Assembly: GCA_944323945.1 (NCBI GenBank)
Contig: CALUUL010000001.1
Location: forward strand, 1 to 64,000
Length of the DNA: 64,000 bases
From: Candidatus Gastranaerophilales bacterium
GTDB taxonomy: Bacteria; Cyanobacteriota; Vampirovibrionia; Gastranaerophilales; Gastranaerophilaceae
Direction: 5' to 3'
The notes beneath the pieces were generated by a model, which did no database searches, had not been told where the DNA came from, and worked only from the letters and a program-made list of their open reading frames with translations. The translations under genes were made by a program, and so were the position numbers. Below are positions 45,108 to 53,352 of this stretch, piece by piece (the stretch's first letter is position 1; each line of letters opens with the position of its first letter).

Positions 45108-48100
45108 TTAGTCCCTAAATTTAACCCCTGTTACTCGAGTTTTACCATGTTCTTTTTGAGTCACACCTATTGTTCTATTAGCTGATTCTATCATAGGTTT
45201 CCTGTGACTAACTACTATAAATTGCGTATTTTTTGCCTGTTGTTGAATAATATCGGCTAAACGTTCTACATTTATACCATCCAAATTAGCATCTACTTCA
45301 TCTAATGCATAAAATGGTGCCGGAAGATATTTTTGAATAGCAAAAACTAACGCTAATGCAGTTAATGATTTTTCACCACCTGACATAGCTCCAAGTTTTT
45401 GTTTTTTCTTATCTCTTGGCTGAGCTTCAATTGTCAAACCTCCTTCAAATGGATTTTCAGGATTTTCTAACATCAAAGTTCCTTCACCTTCAGATAATTT
45501 GGCAAATATATCCTTGAAATTTTCATTAATATTATTGTATGTTTTCATGAATGTTTCTTTTTTTATTTGTTCATATCCGTTCATTTTTTCAAGAATTTGT
45601 TTACGTTCATTTGTTAAAACAGCTATTTGTTCTTTTTTCTCTTCTTGTCTTGCTTTAACCTCATCATAAGCTTGAATAGCAAGCATATTTACCGGTTCCA
45701 TTTCTTCCATCTTCTTTTGTAAACGTTGAATTTTGTTTGTTATTTCTTCAGTCGAAATCTCAGTCGGAACCAAAGCATTTATATCTACTTCATTAGCATT
45801 TAACTCTGTTCTTATTTCTTCAAGTTGAGGTTCAAGTTCTCTTCTTCTGGCTTTAAATGCTTCAACCTGTTCACCTATTTTTTCTATTTCATTAGTAATT
45901 TTATTCTTTTGAGTTTCCGCACCAAGAAGCTCTTCTTGTACCATATCTCTTTGCTTTTGAAGTTGAATAAGTTTTTCTCCCAATGATTTTATTTTTTCTT
46001 CCAATTCTAAAGCTTTTAGTTCGATTTCTTTAATCTCTTCAGCAAATTTAATTTTATCTTGTGCTGCTGTTTCATTATCTTTTATTAGTCTTTGAATTTG
46101 TTCTTCTTTTGCTTTAATTAATTCTTTATTGAAATCAATATCTCTATTTGCTTCATTAATTTCGTTATTACATTTTAAAATTTTATTTTGGTAGTCTTTT
46201 ATTTGATTTTCAATTGCAGCAGTCATCTCTTTAAGTTTTTTGAGTTCACCTTCTGTCATTTTACTTTCAATTTCTGCAATTTTATCTTGAAGAACAAGCA
46301 TTTTATCATTTAAATCAACTAACTTTTCTTCATATTTTTCAAGTTTCTTTTCTATATTTTGTATTTTAGGTTCATTATCTTTTATAATATTCTTATATTC
46401 TTCTATTTTGTCTTCATTATTTTTAGAATTATTATTTAAATTATTCAATTCAATTTTTGCACTATTTAATGCAGTCATTGTATTAGAATAATTTTGCCTG
46501 ATTTTTTCTTGTTTTGCTTCAAGTTCTTTTCTTTTATTTTCAAGAGAAGAATATTGTTTTTGAAGTTCAGCAAAACGAGTTTTATATTTATTCAGCTCTT
46601 CATCTTGATTTTGACTGAATTTCAAACCTGTATCACGTCTGTCACCACCTGTTATAGCACCTGATTTTTCAAATAAACTGCCATCAAGTGTAACTAATCT
46701 ATACTTACCTATCAATCTTTTAGCACTATCATAATCTTCTACAATCAAAGTATCGCCAAGTGCGTAGAAAAATACATCCAAATATCTGTCATCAAAATCA
46801 ATAAGATTTATTGCATAGTCAACAATACCCTTTTCCTTTGGTATTCTTAAACTTGAAGGAGCCTTCTTCATTCTGTTTAATGGTAAGAATGTTGCACTTC
46901 CGGCTCTTGCTGACTTTAAATAATCAATACAAACACGAGCAACATCTTCATCTTCAACAACAATATTTTTCATTCTACCGCCCATGGCAACTTCAAGTGC
47001 AGTTGAATATTCTTTATCAACACTTCCAAGCTGCAATAATGGTGCGTGAACTCCATTTATTTTCGCTTTTAAAACTGAATCTATTGCCCTTCCCAAATTC
47101 ACTTCTTCATATGCACTTTTTTGGGCTTCTATTGTAATAATTTTTCTTTGAGCCATTTGTATGTCATGCAATAAATCAGACATTTCATTCTTATTTTTGT
47201 CTAAATTATACATAACATTTTCCTGCGCCAATTTATAATCAGTCTGCTCTTTTGTTAATTCCTGAACTTGAAGCTGCAATTTATCCTGATTATCTTTAAA
47301 ATTAGCTTTGAAATTTGTTAATTCATTTAATGATTTTTTTGCATTTTCAACATCTTTTTTTGTTGTTGCAAGTTCTGTTTCTAACGGAATTGTTTCTGAT
47401 TTTATATTCCATTCTTCTTCTTTTAATTTTTCAAGTTCTTTTTTTAAATTGTTTCTCTCTTCAATCTGCTTATCTGCATTTTTATTTAAACCTGAAACTT
47501 CTTCTAAAATTTTTGTTAATTCAGCTTCTTGAATTTTTATATTATTTTCAATTTCAACAATTTCTGCTTTTTTTTCTTCGATTTTTAAAGTAATTTTCTC
47601 AATCTTTTCTTTATGATTTTCAATACCGTTTTTGGAATTTTCAATTGTTTTCAAATTATCATGAATTGTTTTTTCAACAGAACTTATAGCTAGATTTTTG
47701 CGAGAAATTTGTCCTTTTAACTCTTCTAATTGTTTTTTTGTTTCTATTTGCTCTGCTTCACCATTATTTTTAACCAATTCAGATATTTCAGAATATCTTT
47801 TCTTTATTTCTAAAAGACTCTCTTCTAATTTCTTAAGATTACCTTCTTCTTCTTTCTTCTTTTTGTTAAACTCTAAAATATTTTGATGAGCCAATTCCAA
47901 ATTTCTTTTTATATCGAAATATTTAACAGTCGTAATTTGACTTTCTAACTGAAATTTTTCAGTTTTCAATTTCTGATATTTTAAAGCAGTTTCTTTTTCT
48001 TGAGCCAAACGTTCAATAGAAGATTCTATTTCTGTCAAAATAAGATTTGCATTTTCAACTCTCTCTTCAACAGTCATAAGTTCTTCCTGTGCTTTATCAA

Positions 48101-48605
48101 TTCTTCTGTTGAAGTCAGCAATACCTGCAATTTCATCAATAATTTTACGCCTTTCTACAGTAGAACAATTAGTAATACTCATAACATCACCTTGCATCAT
48201 GACGTTATAACTATTTGGCGTTATTCTATACTTTTCAAGACGAGTATGTATCTCAGTTAAAGTTGAAACCTGATCATTTAAATAATAAACACTATTAAAC
48301 CCTTGAGAAGATTTTCTGATTCTTCTTGCAACTGTTATAGATTCTTCTTCACTATTTTCAGGTTCAAAAACAACTTTTACAAAGGCTTCATTCTTTTTTG
48401 TATGTGTAGAAATAAAATCAGAAAGTTGTTCAGTACGAAGGTTTCTTGCACTTGCGAGTCCAAGCGCAAATAAAATACTATCAATAATATTACTTTTACC
48501 CGAACCATTAGGTCCCGATATTGTGGTAAATCCTTTCAGAAATGGAATAGTAATATCGTTTGCGAAAGATTTAAAATTGTCGACTTGTAGTTCTTTTATA
48601 TACAT
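45108..48605 (-). CDS. smc: Chromosome segregation ATPase SMC
   Basis: 1165 residues. Walker A is at 31-38 (GPNGSGKS), followed by a long coiled coil. The hinge (about 505-640) includes GVHAPLLQLGSVDKEYSTALEVAMGG, and a second coiled coil follows. The ATPase tail has LGAMSGGEKSLTALALVFAIQKYLPAPFYALDEVDANLD. It forms the bacterial condensin with ScpA and ScpB encoded just downstream. No Shine-Dalgarno sequence precedes the ATG; a TACCAT 8 nt before it could be the -10 of another leaderless mRNA, a weaker case than the others. Confidence 0.97.
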   Translation of the reverse strand: MYIKELQVDNFKSFANDITIPFLKGFTTISGPNGSGKSNIIDSILFALGLASARNLRTEQLSDFISTHTKKNEAFVKVVFEPENSEEESITVARRIRKSSQGFNSVYYLNDQVSTLTEIHTRLEKYRITPNSYNVMMQGDVMSITNCSTVERRKIIDEIAGIADFNRRIDKAQEELMTVEERVENANLILTEIESSIERLAQEKETALKYQKLKTEKFQLESQITTVKYFDIKRNLELAHQNILEFNKKKKEEEGNLKKLEESLLEIKKRYSEISELVKNNGEAEQIETKKQLEELKGQISRKNLAISSVEKTIHDNLKTIENSKNGIENHKEKIEKITLKIEEKKAEIVEIENNIKIQEAELTKILEEVSGLNKNADKQIEERNNLKKELEKLKEEEWNIKSETIPLETELATTKKDVENAKKSLNELTNFKANFKDNQDKLQLQVQELTKEQTDYKLAQENVMYNLDKNKNEMSDLLHDIQMAQRKIITIEAQKSAYEEVNLGRAIDSVLKAKINGVHAPLLQLGSVDKEYSTALEVAMGGRMKNIVVEDEDVARVCIDYLKSARAGSATFLPLNRMKKAPSSLRIPKEKGIVDYAINLIDFDDRYLDVFFYALGDTLIVEDYDSAKRLIGKYRLVTLDGSLFEKSGAITGGDRRDTGLKFSQNQDEELNKYKTRFAELQKQYSSLENKRKELEAKQEKIRQNYSNTMTALNSAKIELNNLNNNSKNNEDKIEEYKNIIKDNEPKIQNIEKKLEKYEEKLVDLNDKMLVLQDKIAEIESKMTEGELKKLKEMTAAIENQIKDYQNKILKCNNEINEANRDIDFNKELIKAKEEQIQRLIKDNETAAQDKIKFAEEIKEIELKALELEEKIKSLGEKLIQLQKQRDMVQEELLGAETQKNKITNEIEKIGEQVEAFKARRRELEPQLEEIRTELNANEVDINALVPTEISTEEITNKIQRLQKKMEEMEPVNMLAIQAYDEVKARQEEKKEQIAVLTNERKQILEKMNGYEQIKKETFMKTYNNINENFKDIFAKLSEGEGTLMLENPENPFEGGLTIEAQPRDKKKQKLGAMSGGEKSLTALALVFAIQKYLPAPFYALDEVDANLDGINVERLADIIQQQAKNTQFIVVSHRKPMIESANRTIGVTQKEHGKTRVTGVKFRD

Positions 48606-48734
48606 TAATTTTGATGGTACCCATATCTAGATACTTTCAATTACACAACAAATACACGTAATAGTCAAAAACATTAAATAATATTAAAAAATAATTGCAA
48701 ATGTAAACTTATTTTAATTAATTCAAATAAGTAC

Positions 48735-48740
48735 TATAAT
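48735..48740 (+). promoter_or_regulatory. -10 element before pilT
   Basis: TATAAT lies 31 nt before the pilT ATG at 48772, with GGAG between them. The -35 (TTTTAA at 48712) is poor. This is a conventional, leader-bearing arrangement. Confidence 0.4.
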
Positions 48741-48771
48741 ATTGTCATAAAGTATTTTTTGGAGCATTTAA

Positions 48772-49863
48772 ATGAGTAATTATACAATAAATTCACTACT
48801 AGAAAAAGCACAAGAACTTGGTGCATCAGACCTTCACTTTATCGTGGGTGAAGTCCCATCATTCCGCATAGACGGAAAAATAATAAAATCAAAGCTTGAA
48901 CCTGTAACAGAAGAAGATATGATGCGTGCTATTGATGAAATGGCACCAATTTCTATGCGTGATAAAATATTTCGCTCATATGATTCTGACTTTCCTTATG
49001 AAATAGAAGGAATATCACGTTTCAGGGTTAACCTTGCAATGTCTTTTGGATATCACTCTATGACAATACGTCTAGTTCCATATGAAATACCAACATTTGA
49101 ACAATTAAAATTACCAAAAACTATAGAAAAATTCTCGACTTTCGAAAATGGAATCGTGCTTGTAACAGGAGTAGCCGGAAGCGGTAAATCTACAACAATT
49201 GCTTCAATATTAAATCATATAAATAACACTCAGAAAAAACATATTGTTACAATTGAAGACCCGATTGAATATGTTTATAAAAGCCAAAAATCAATATTCA
49301 CACAAAGACAAATAGGAATAGATACAGCTAATTATCTTGACGGTTTAAAGTTTGCCCTAAGACAAGATCCTGATGTAATATTAATTGGTGAAATAAGAGA
49401 CATGGAAACAGTAGCGAGTGCCCTTCACGCAGCAGAAACAGGACACCTTGTATTTGCAACTTTACATACTTTTAATGCTGTACAAACAATAAACCGTATA
49501 TTAAGTTTCTTTCCACCATCCGAAAGAGCTGCTGTAAGAAGTCAATTTGCAGAAGTATTTAGAGGCTCTTTGTCGCAAAAGCTATTACCAAATGCCAATG
49601 GAAAGGGAAGAATACCTGCAGTTGAACTTTTATATTCTACTCCTACAATTAAAGATTTTATTCTGAAAGACGAACTTGAAGAAATATACAAATTAGTTCA
49701 AAAAGGTTCATATAACGATATGATAACATTTAATATTTCACTATATGATTTATACAAAAAAGGCTTAATTACAAAAGAAGCAGCACTTGAACATTCAGAT
49801 AGTCCAAACGAGCTTATGCACTATATTAGAGGTGTATATTCAGGAAGCGAAAATAATTTTTAA
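48772..49863 (+). CDS. pilT: Type IV pilus retraction ATPase
   Basis: A hexameric ATPase that depolymerises pili and drives twitching. 363 residues with the N-terminal PAS-like domain (DLHFIVGEVPSFRIDG), Walker A TGVAGSGKSTT, Asp box TIEDPIEYV, Walker B VILIGEIRDMETV and His box TGHLVFATLHT, all intact in contrast to the degenerate homologue at 3437. The C-terminal AIRNLIRE motif is not conserved in the usual form (LEEIYKLVQKGSYNDM). recO follows 5 bp later. Confidence 0.93.
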   Translation: MSNYTINSLLEKAQELGASDLHFIVGEVPSFRIDGKIIKSKLEPVTEEDMMRAIDEMAPISMRDKIFRSYDSDFPYEIEGISRFRVNLAMSFGYHSMTIRLVPYEIPTFEQLKLPKTIEKFSTFENGIVLVTGVAGSGKSTTIASILNHINNTQKKHIVTIEDPIEYVYKSQKSIFTQRQIGIDTANYLDGLKFALRQDPDVILIGEIRDMETVASALHAAETGHLVFATLHTFNAVQTINRILSFFPPSERAAVRSQFAEVFRGSLSQKLLPNANGKGRIPAVELLYSTPTIKDFILKDELEEIYKLVQKGSYNDMITFNISLYDLYKKGLITKEAALEHSDSPNELMHYIRGVYSGSENNF

Positions 49864-49868
49864 AAAAT

Positions 49869-50633
49869 ATGAAAGAACAATTTACAACAAATACAATAAA
49901 TTTGAAATCTTATAGCATTAGTGAGGCTGATAAGATTATTCTTATGTATTCAAAGGAGAAAGGTCTTATAAAGGGTGTAGCCAAAGGTATAAAGAAAACC
50001 ACAAGTAAACTAGGTGGAAGAATGGATATGCTCGTAGCTAATAAAATGATGCTTAATAAAGGCAGAAACTTAGACACTATCTGTCAGGCAGAAGCACTAA
50101 ATACCTTTTTCAGTCTTCGAAGTGATATGAATAAATTATTTTATGCAATGTATTGCAGCGAGATTGTCTCTAATTTCGGAACAGAAAACGACCCCAATAG
50201 TGAAGAAATATATAATTTGTTCTATACATTTCTTGAACAAATTTCAAAAGCAAGCAGAAAAGAACAATCTATGCTGAGTGTTCTTCGTTTTCAGCTGAAA
50301 ATCATGGATATAACAGGATACTCTTTAGAATTAAAAGATTGTGTAAAATGTCTAAAAGAACCAAATAGTAAAGAAATTTATTTTTCAATTGAACAAGGCG
50401 GCATTTTATGTAAAGACTGTGCAAAAGATATATGTAAAAAAGTAAAAGTTCCAAATAAAATAAAAGAATTTTTAAATACATTATTAGAAGAAGATTTTAA
50501 TGTCCATACAAAATATGATGATTTAGTAACAGAAAAAATTTGCGACATATGTATAAAACTGCTTAAAAATTATATAGAATATTATTCACCTAAAAAATTT
50601 AAAACAACGCAAATATTGGAGAGTATAAGATAG
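49869..50633 (+). CDS. recO: DNA repair protein RecO
   Basis: 254 residues. The N-terminal OB-like domain starts with TINLKSYSISEADKIILMYSKEKGLIKGVAKG. The C-terminal zinc finger is CVKCLKE with GGILCKDC. It mediates RecA loading with RecR (encoded at 18510). It is in an operon with pilT and deoC. Confidence 0.9.
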   Translation: MKEQFTTNTINLKSYSISEADKIILMYSKEKGLIKGVAKGIKKTTSKLGGRMDMLVANKMMLNKGRNLDTICQAEALNTFFSLRSDMNKLFYAMYCSEIVSNFGTENDPNSEEIYNLFYTFLEQISKASRKEQSMLSVLRFQLKIMDITGYSLELKDCVKCLKEPNSKEIYFSIEQGGILCKDCAKDICKKVKVPNKIKEFLNTLLEEDFNVHTKYDDLVTEKICDICIKLLKNYIEYYSPKKFKTTQILESIR

Positions 50634-50634
50634 T

Positions 50635-51303
50635 ATGAAACTTGAACAATATATAGAGCATACATTATTAAAACCAGATGCAACGGAGAAAGAATTAATA
50701 AAACTATTAGAAGAAGCAAAGGAACACAATTTTAAAGGAGTTTGCGTTAATAGTGCAAATGTAAAACAAGCAAAAGGATACTTAAAAGATACAAATATAA
50801 AAATAGTAACCGTAGTAGGTTTTCCATTGGGAGCCTGCTTAAGTGAAGTAAAAGCATTTGAAGCAAAAAAAGCAATTGAATATGGTGCAGATGAAATAGA
50901 TATGGTAATTTCTATTCAATCAATTAAAGACAAAAATTACATATATACAAAAAATGATATTGAAACAGTAAAAAAAGCTTGTGGAAATACTCCATTAAAA
51001 GTCATTATTGAAACAGATTTACTAACAAAAGATGAAATAATAAAAGCCTGCGAAATAATAAAAGAAACCAAAGCCGATTTCGCAAAAACATCTACAGGTT
51101 TTGTAAAAAATGGCATAGGCGCAAAAGTTGAAGATATAAAACTAATGTATGAAACATTAAAAGGAAGTAATGTAAAAATAAAAGCATCAGGCGGTATAAA
51201 AACAAGAGAACAAGCTATTGAACTAATAAAAGCAGGTGCATCACGACTTGGAACAAGTTCTGGTATTAAACTCTTACAACCCCACCCAATTCATCAAGAC
51301 TAA
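50635..51303 (+). CDS. deoC: Deoxyribose-phosphate aldolase
   Basis: A class I aldolase splitting deoxyribose 5-phosphate. The Schiff-base Lys is in FAKTSTGF. Also present are EIDMVI (catalytic Asp), VVGFPLGAC and VKIKASGGIKTREQA with GASRLGTSSG at the phosphate site. The last residues (IKLLQPHPIHQD) extend past the usual end and overlap the convergent small gene by 38 bp. It starts 1 bp after recO. Confidence 0.95.
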   Translation: MKLEQYIEHTLLKPDATEKELIKLLEEAKEHNFKGVCVNSANVKQAKGYLKDTNIKIVTVVGFPLGACLSEVKAFEAKKAIEYGADEIDMVISIQSIKDKNYIYTKNDIETVKKACGNTPLKVIIETDLLTKDEIIKACEIIKETKADFAKTSTGFVKNGIGAKVEDIKLMYETLKGSNVKIKASGGIKTREQAIELIKAGASRLGTSSGIKLLQPHPIHQD

Positions 51304-51589
51304 CATTCATCAACTGAGGGGTAGGAACTTTTTGTTTTGCCAGCTCTATTAACTTTCTTTCAGCAGCTTTAATCTTATTAACTTTTATATTTCTTTTCAT
51401 AGCAAAATACAAAATACATAAACCCAAAATAACATATTTACACTCAGAAACGGCTTTTTTTGTTTTTGCAGTCACAATTTCATCTTTTGTTGGCTTTAAA
51501 TATACATTAGATGTTGAATCATTTTGTTTTTTTAAAGACATAAATGAAGGATTATTATAATAATTTATATAATTTGAGCCAATCTGCAT
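51266..51589 (-). CDS. 107-residue membrane protein, unknown
   Basis: The N-terminal ~45 residues are polar with an NNPSFMSLKK segment. A single hydrophobic span follows (about 51-63, VILGLCILYFAM), then a basic helix (KRNIKVNKIKAAERKLIELAKQK). It lies 8 bp after the amylase gene and is the last gene of that operon. Its end overlaps deoC. No family is recognised, but the pattern of a polar N-terminus then one membrane span is like the other members of this operon. Confidence 0.6.
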   Translation of the reverse strand: MQIGSNYINYYNNPSFMSLKKQNDSTSNVYLKPTKDEIVTAKTKKAVSECKYVILGLCILYFAMKRNIKVNKIKAAERKLIELAKQKVPTPQLMNVSLDELGGVVRV

Positions 51590-51597
51590 ATTTTTAC

Positions 51598-53352
51598 CTA
51601 TTGTTTCTGTTTTAAAACTTCTACACCTGAAGTTTCTATATTTGGAGTATCAATTTCAAACAAATGTATACGACCTGAACCCAGATCAACATTTAACTTA
51701 CCATCAACTGCTTGAAGAGTTGAATCTTCACCATATGATTTAAATAAATTATTCAACTTCTGAGTTTCTTTTAAGCCAGGAATTATAATACTACCACCTT
51801 GTCTTGCATTAACATCTCTATTTGCAACAACCAAAAGTGTTTTACCATTTAAATGACGTGCAAATGCTATAATTTGATCATCCTCATTACCATCTACACG
51901 CAATGGAATAAACGAACCTTTTGTTAAAATATCATGATACTTCTTATCATTTCTTACCATCAATGTATTTTTCATAAAATCACCGCATTCAGGGTGATCT
52001 CCGATTAAAGGTCTTGAGAAATTAAAAATATCAGGTCTTCCTCTATGAACAGTACATTCATTAGAATCTGTATCAGTTTGTTCATCAGTAGTACCTTCAA
52101 AATCATAAATATAATCATCACCTGATTGATATCCGTCAAAATAATATGGATTTAACATCGGAAGTGTTGCTTGTAAACCGGAAACCAAATTAGTGAAAGC
52201 AACTCCACCATGATTCATTATAGATATATCATCATGTGTACCGAATGAGCCTATTAGAGACTTACCAGGTTCAAGTTCTTGAGACATGTTTATGTTTTCT
52301 CTTACATAATTAAATAAATCTTGTGCTTTAGTCCATTCATGGAAAATATGATATTGACCATAATAGCTATCAAAACCAGATCTTAAAGAATCTTGAGGTC
52401 TATCATAATTCATATTTAGTTGTGGAGATGCATCTTCATATGTATAACTTTCTGCAAGCCAAGCAAATTCAGGATCAAGTGAACGTGAATAATCTGTTAA
52501 AATATGCCAAAATTCAGTTGGTTTTGTTCTAGCAACATCACTTCTTATACCATCAACGCCCCAATCTTTAATACATTTATCAACAAACTTAATATGATAA
52601 TCTAGTAAATCTTTGTTTAATTCACGTTTTGATTCATCCTTCCAAGGATTAAACATTCTGATATCATTCCAACCACCAGGTGTTTTTGGAGTTCCATCTT
52701 TTTCAAATGCCATCAAATCAGGTCTTTCTAAAAACAGATCATAAGATGCACAACTTGGTAAATCAAGCATTACACTTATACCACGTTTGTGGCATTCATC
52801 AGTAAAATACTTAAATTGTTCATCCGGTGTTCTAGGATCATTATGATCTACTATTGCTGGATCAACCTTTAATAAATCAGCTGGCGCATAAACAGAACCG
52901 GCTGTACCAAATGCATTCTTTTTACCAGGAGGGTTTATCGGTAACACGTGTAATGTATTAATACCTAAAGCCTTCAACTCATCAAGCCTATCAACGGCAT
53001 TAATTAATGTACCACGAACATCACCTTCTCTTATAAGTTCATTACCCACGTTATTTTTTGCACCTAATGAACGAATAATAACACCCATAATTATAGCTTC
53101 ATTATTTTGGAATTTTGTTCTTAAATTATTTTTATAACCTTGAACCGGCTGAGAATTACTTACTGCATTAACCTGCGTTGCTGCAACTATACCTTGATTT
53201 TGAAGATAACGTTCTAGAATATTAGTTCCCATAGGTTGCTTTTCAACCTGATAATTAACAGTTGGCTTTATAACAGCTGTAGGTTCAGGTGTTTTTGGAG
53301 CAACTGTAATTGTTGGTGTTATATTAAGATATTTATCTAAGTAGTTAGCCAT
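51598..53352 (-). CDS. GH13 alpha-amylase family protein with atypical region I
   Basis: 584 residues without a signal peptide. Residues 1-100 are Pro/Thr/Val-rich and probably disordered. The (beta/alpha)8 barrel starts near 110 with IREGDVRGTLINAVDRLDELKALGINTLHVLPI. Catalytic positions are present: nucleophile Asp in GIRSD (about 269), acid/base Glu in WLAES (about 298) and Asp in THDD (about 372). Region I, normally DxVxNH, reads DLPSCASYD, so the His that contacts the -1 sugar is replaced. A beta-sandwich C-terminal domain follows. The substrate is unclear; glycogen, a maltooligosaccharide or a related glucan is possible. The start overlaps the upstream membrane-protein gene by 8 bp. Confidence 0.85.
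   Translation of the reverse strand: MANYLDKYLNITPTITVAPKTPEPTAVIKPTVNYQVEKQPMGTNILERYLQNQGIVAATQVNAVSNSQPVQGYKNNLRTKFQNNEAIIMGVIIRSLGAKNNVGNELIREGDVRGTLINAVDRLDELKALGINTLHVLPINPPGKKNAFGTAGSVYAPADLLKVDPAIVDHNDPRTPDEQFKYFTDECHKRGISVMLDLPSCASYDLFLERPDLMAFEKDGTPKTPGGWNDIRMFNPWKDESKRELNKDLLDYHIKFVDKCIKDWGVDGIRSDVARTKPTEFWHILTDYSRSLDPEFAWLAESYTYEDASPQLNMNYDRPQDSLRSGFDSYYGQYHIFHEWTKAQDLFNYVRENINMSQELEPGKSLIGSFGTHDDISIMNHGGVAFTNLVSGLQATLPMLNPYYFDGYQSGDDYIYDFEGTTDEQTDTDSNECTVHRGRPDIFNFSRPLIGDHPECGDFMKNTLMVRNDKKYHDILTKGSFIPLRVDGNEDDQIIAFARHLNGKTLLVVANRDVNARQGGSIIIPGLKETQKLNNLFKSYGEDSTLQAVDGKLNVDLGSGRIHLFEIDTPNIETSGVEVLKQKQ

Noticed and set aside
47308..47593. Several plus-strand frames opposite smc
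   Set aside because: They are hydrophobic Phe/Leu/Ser-rich shadows of the AT-rich coiled-coil coding strand.
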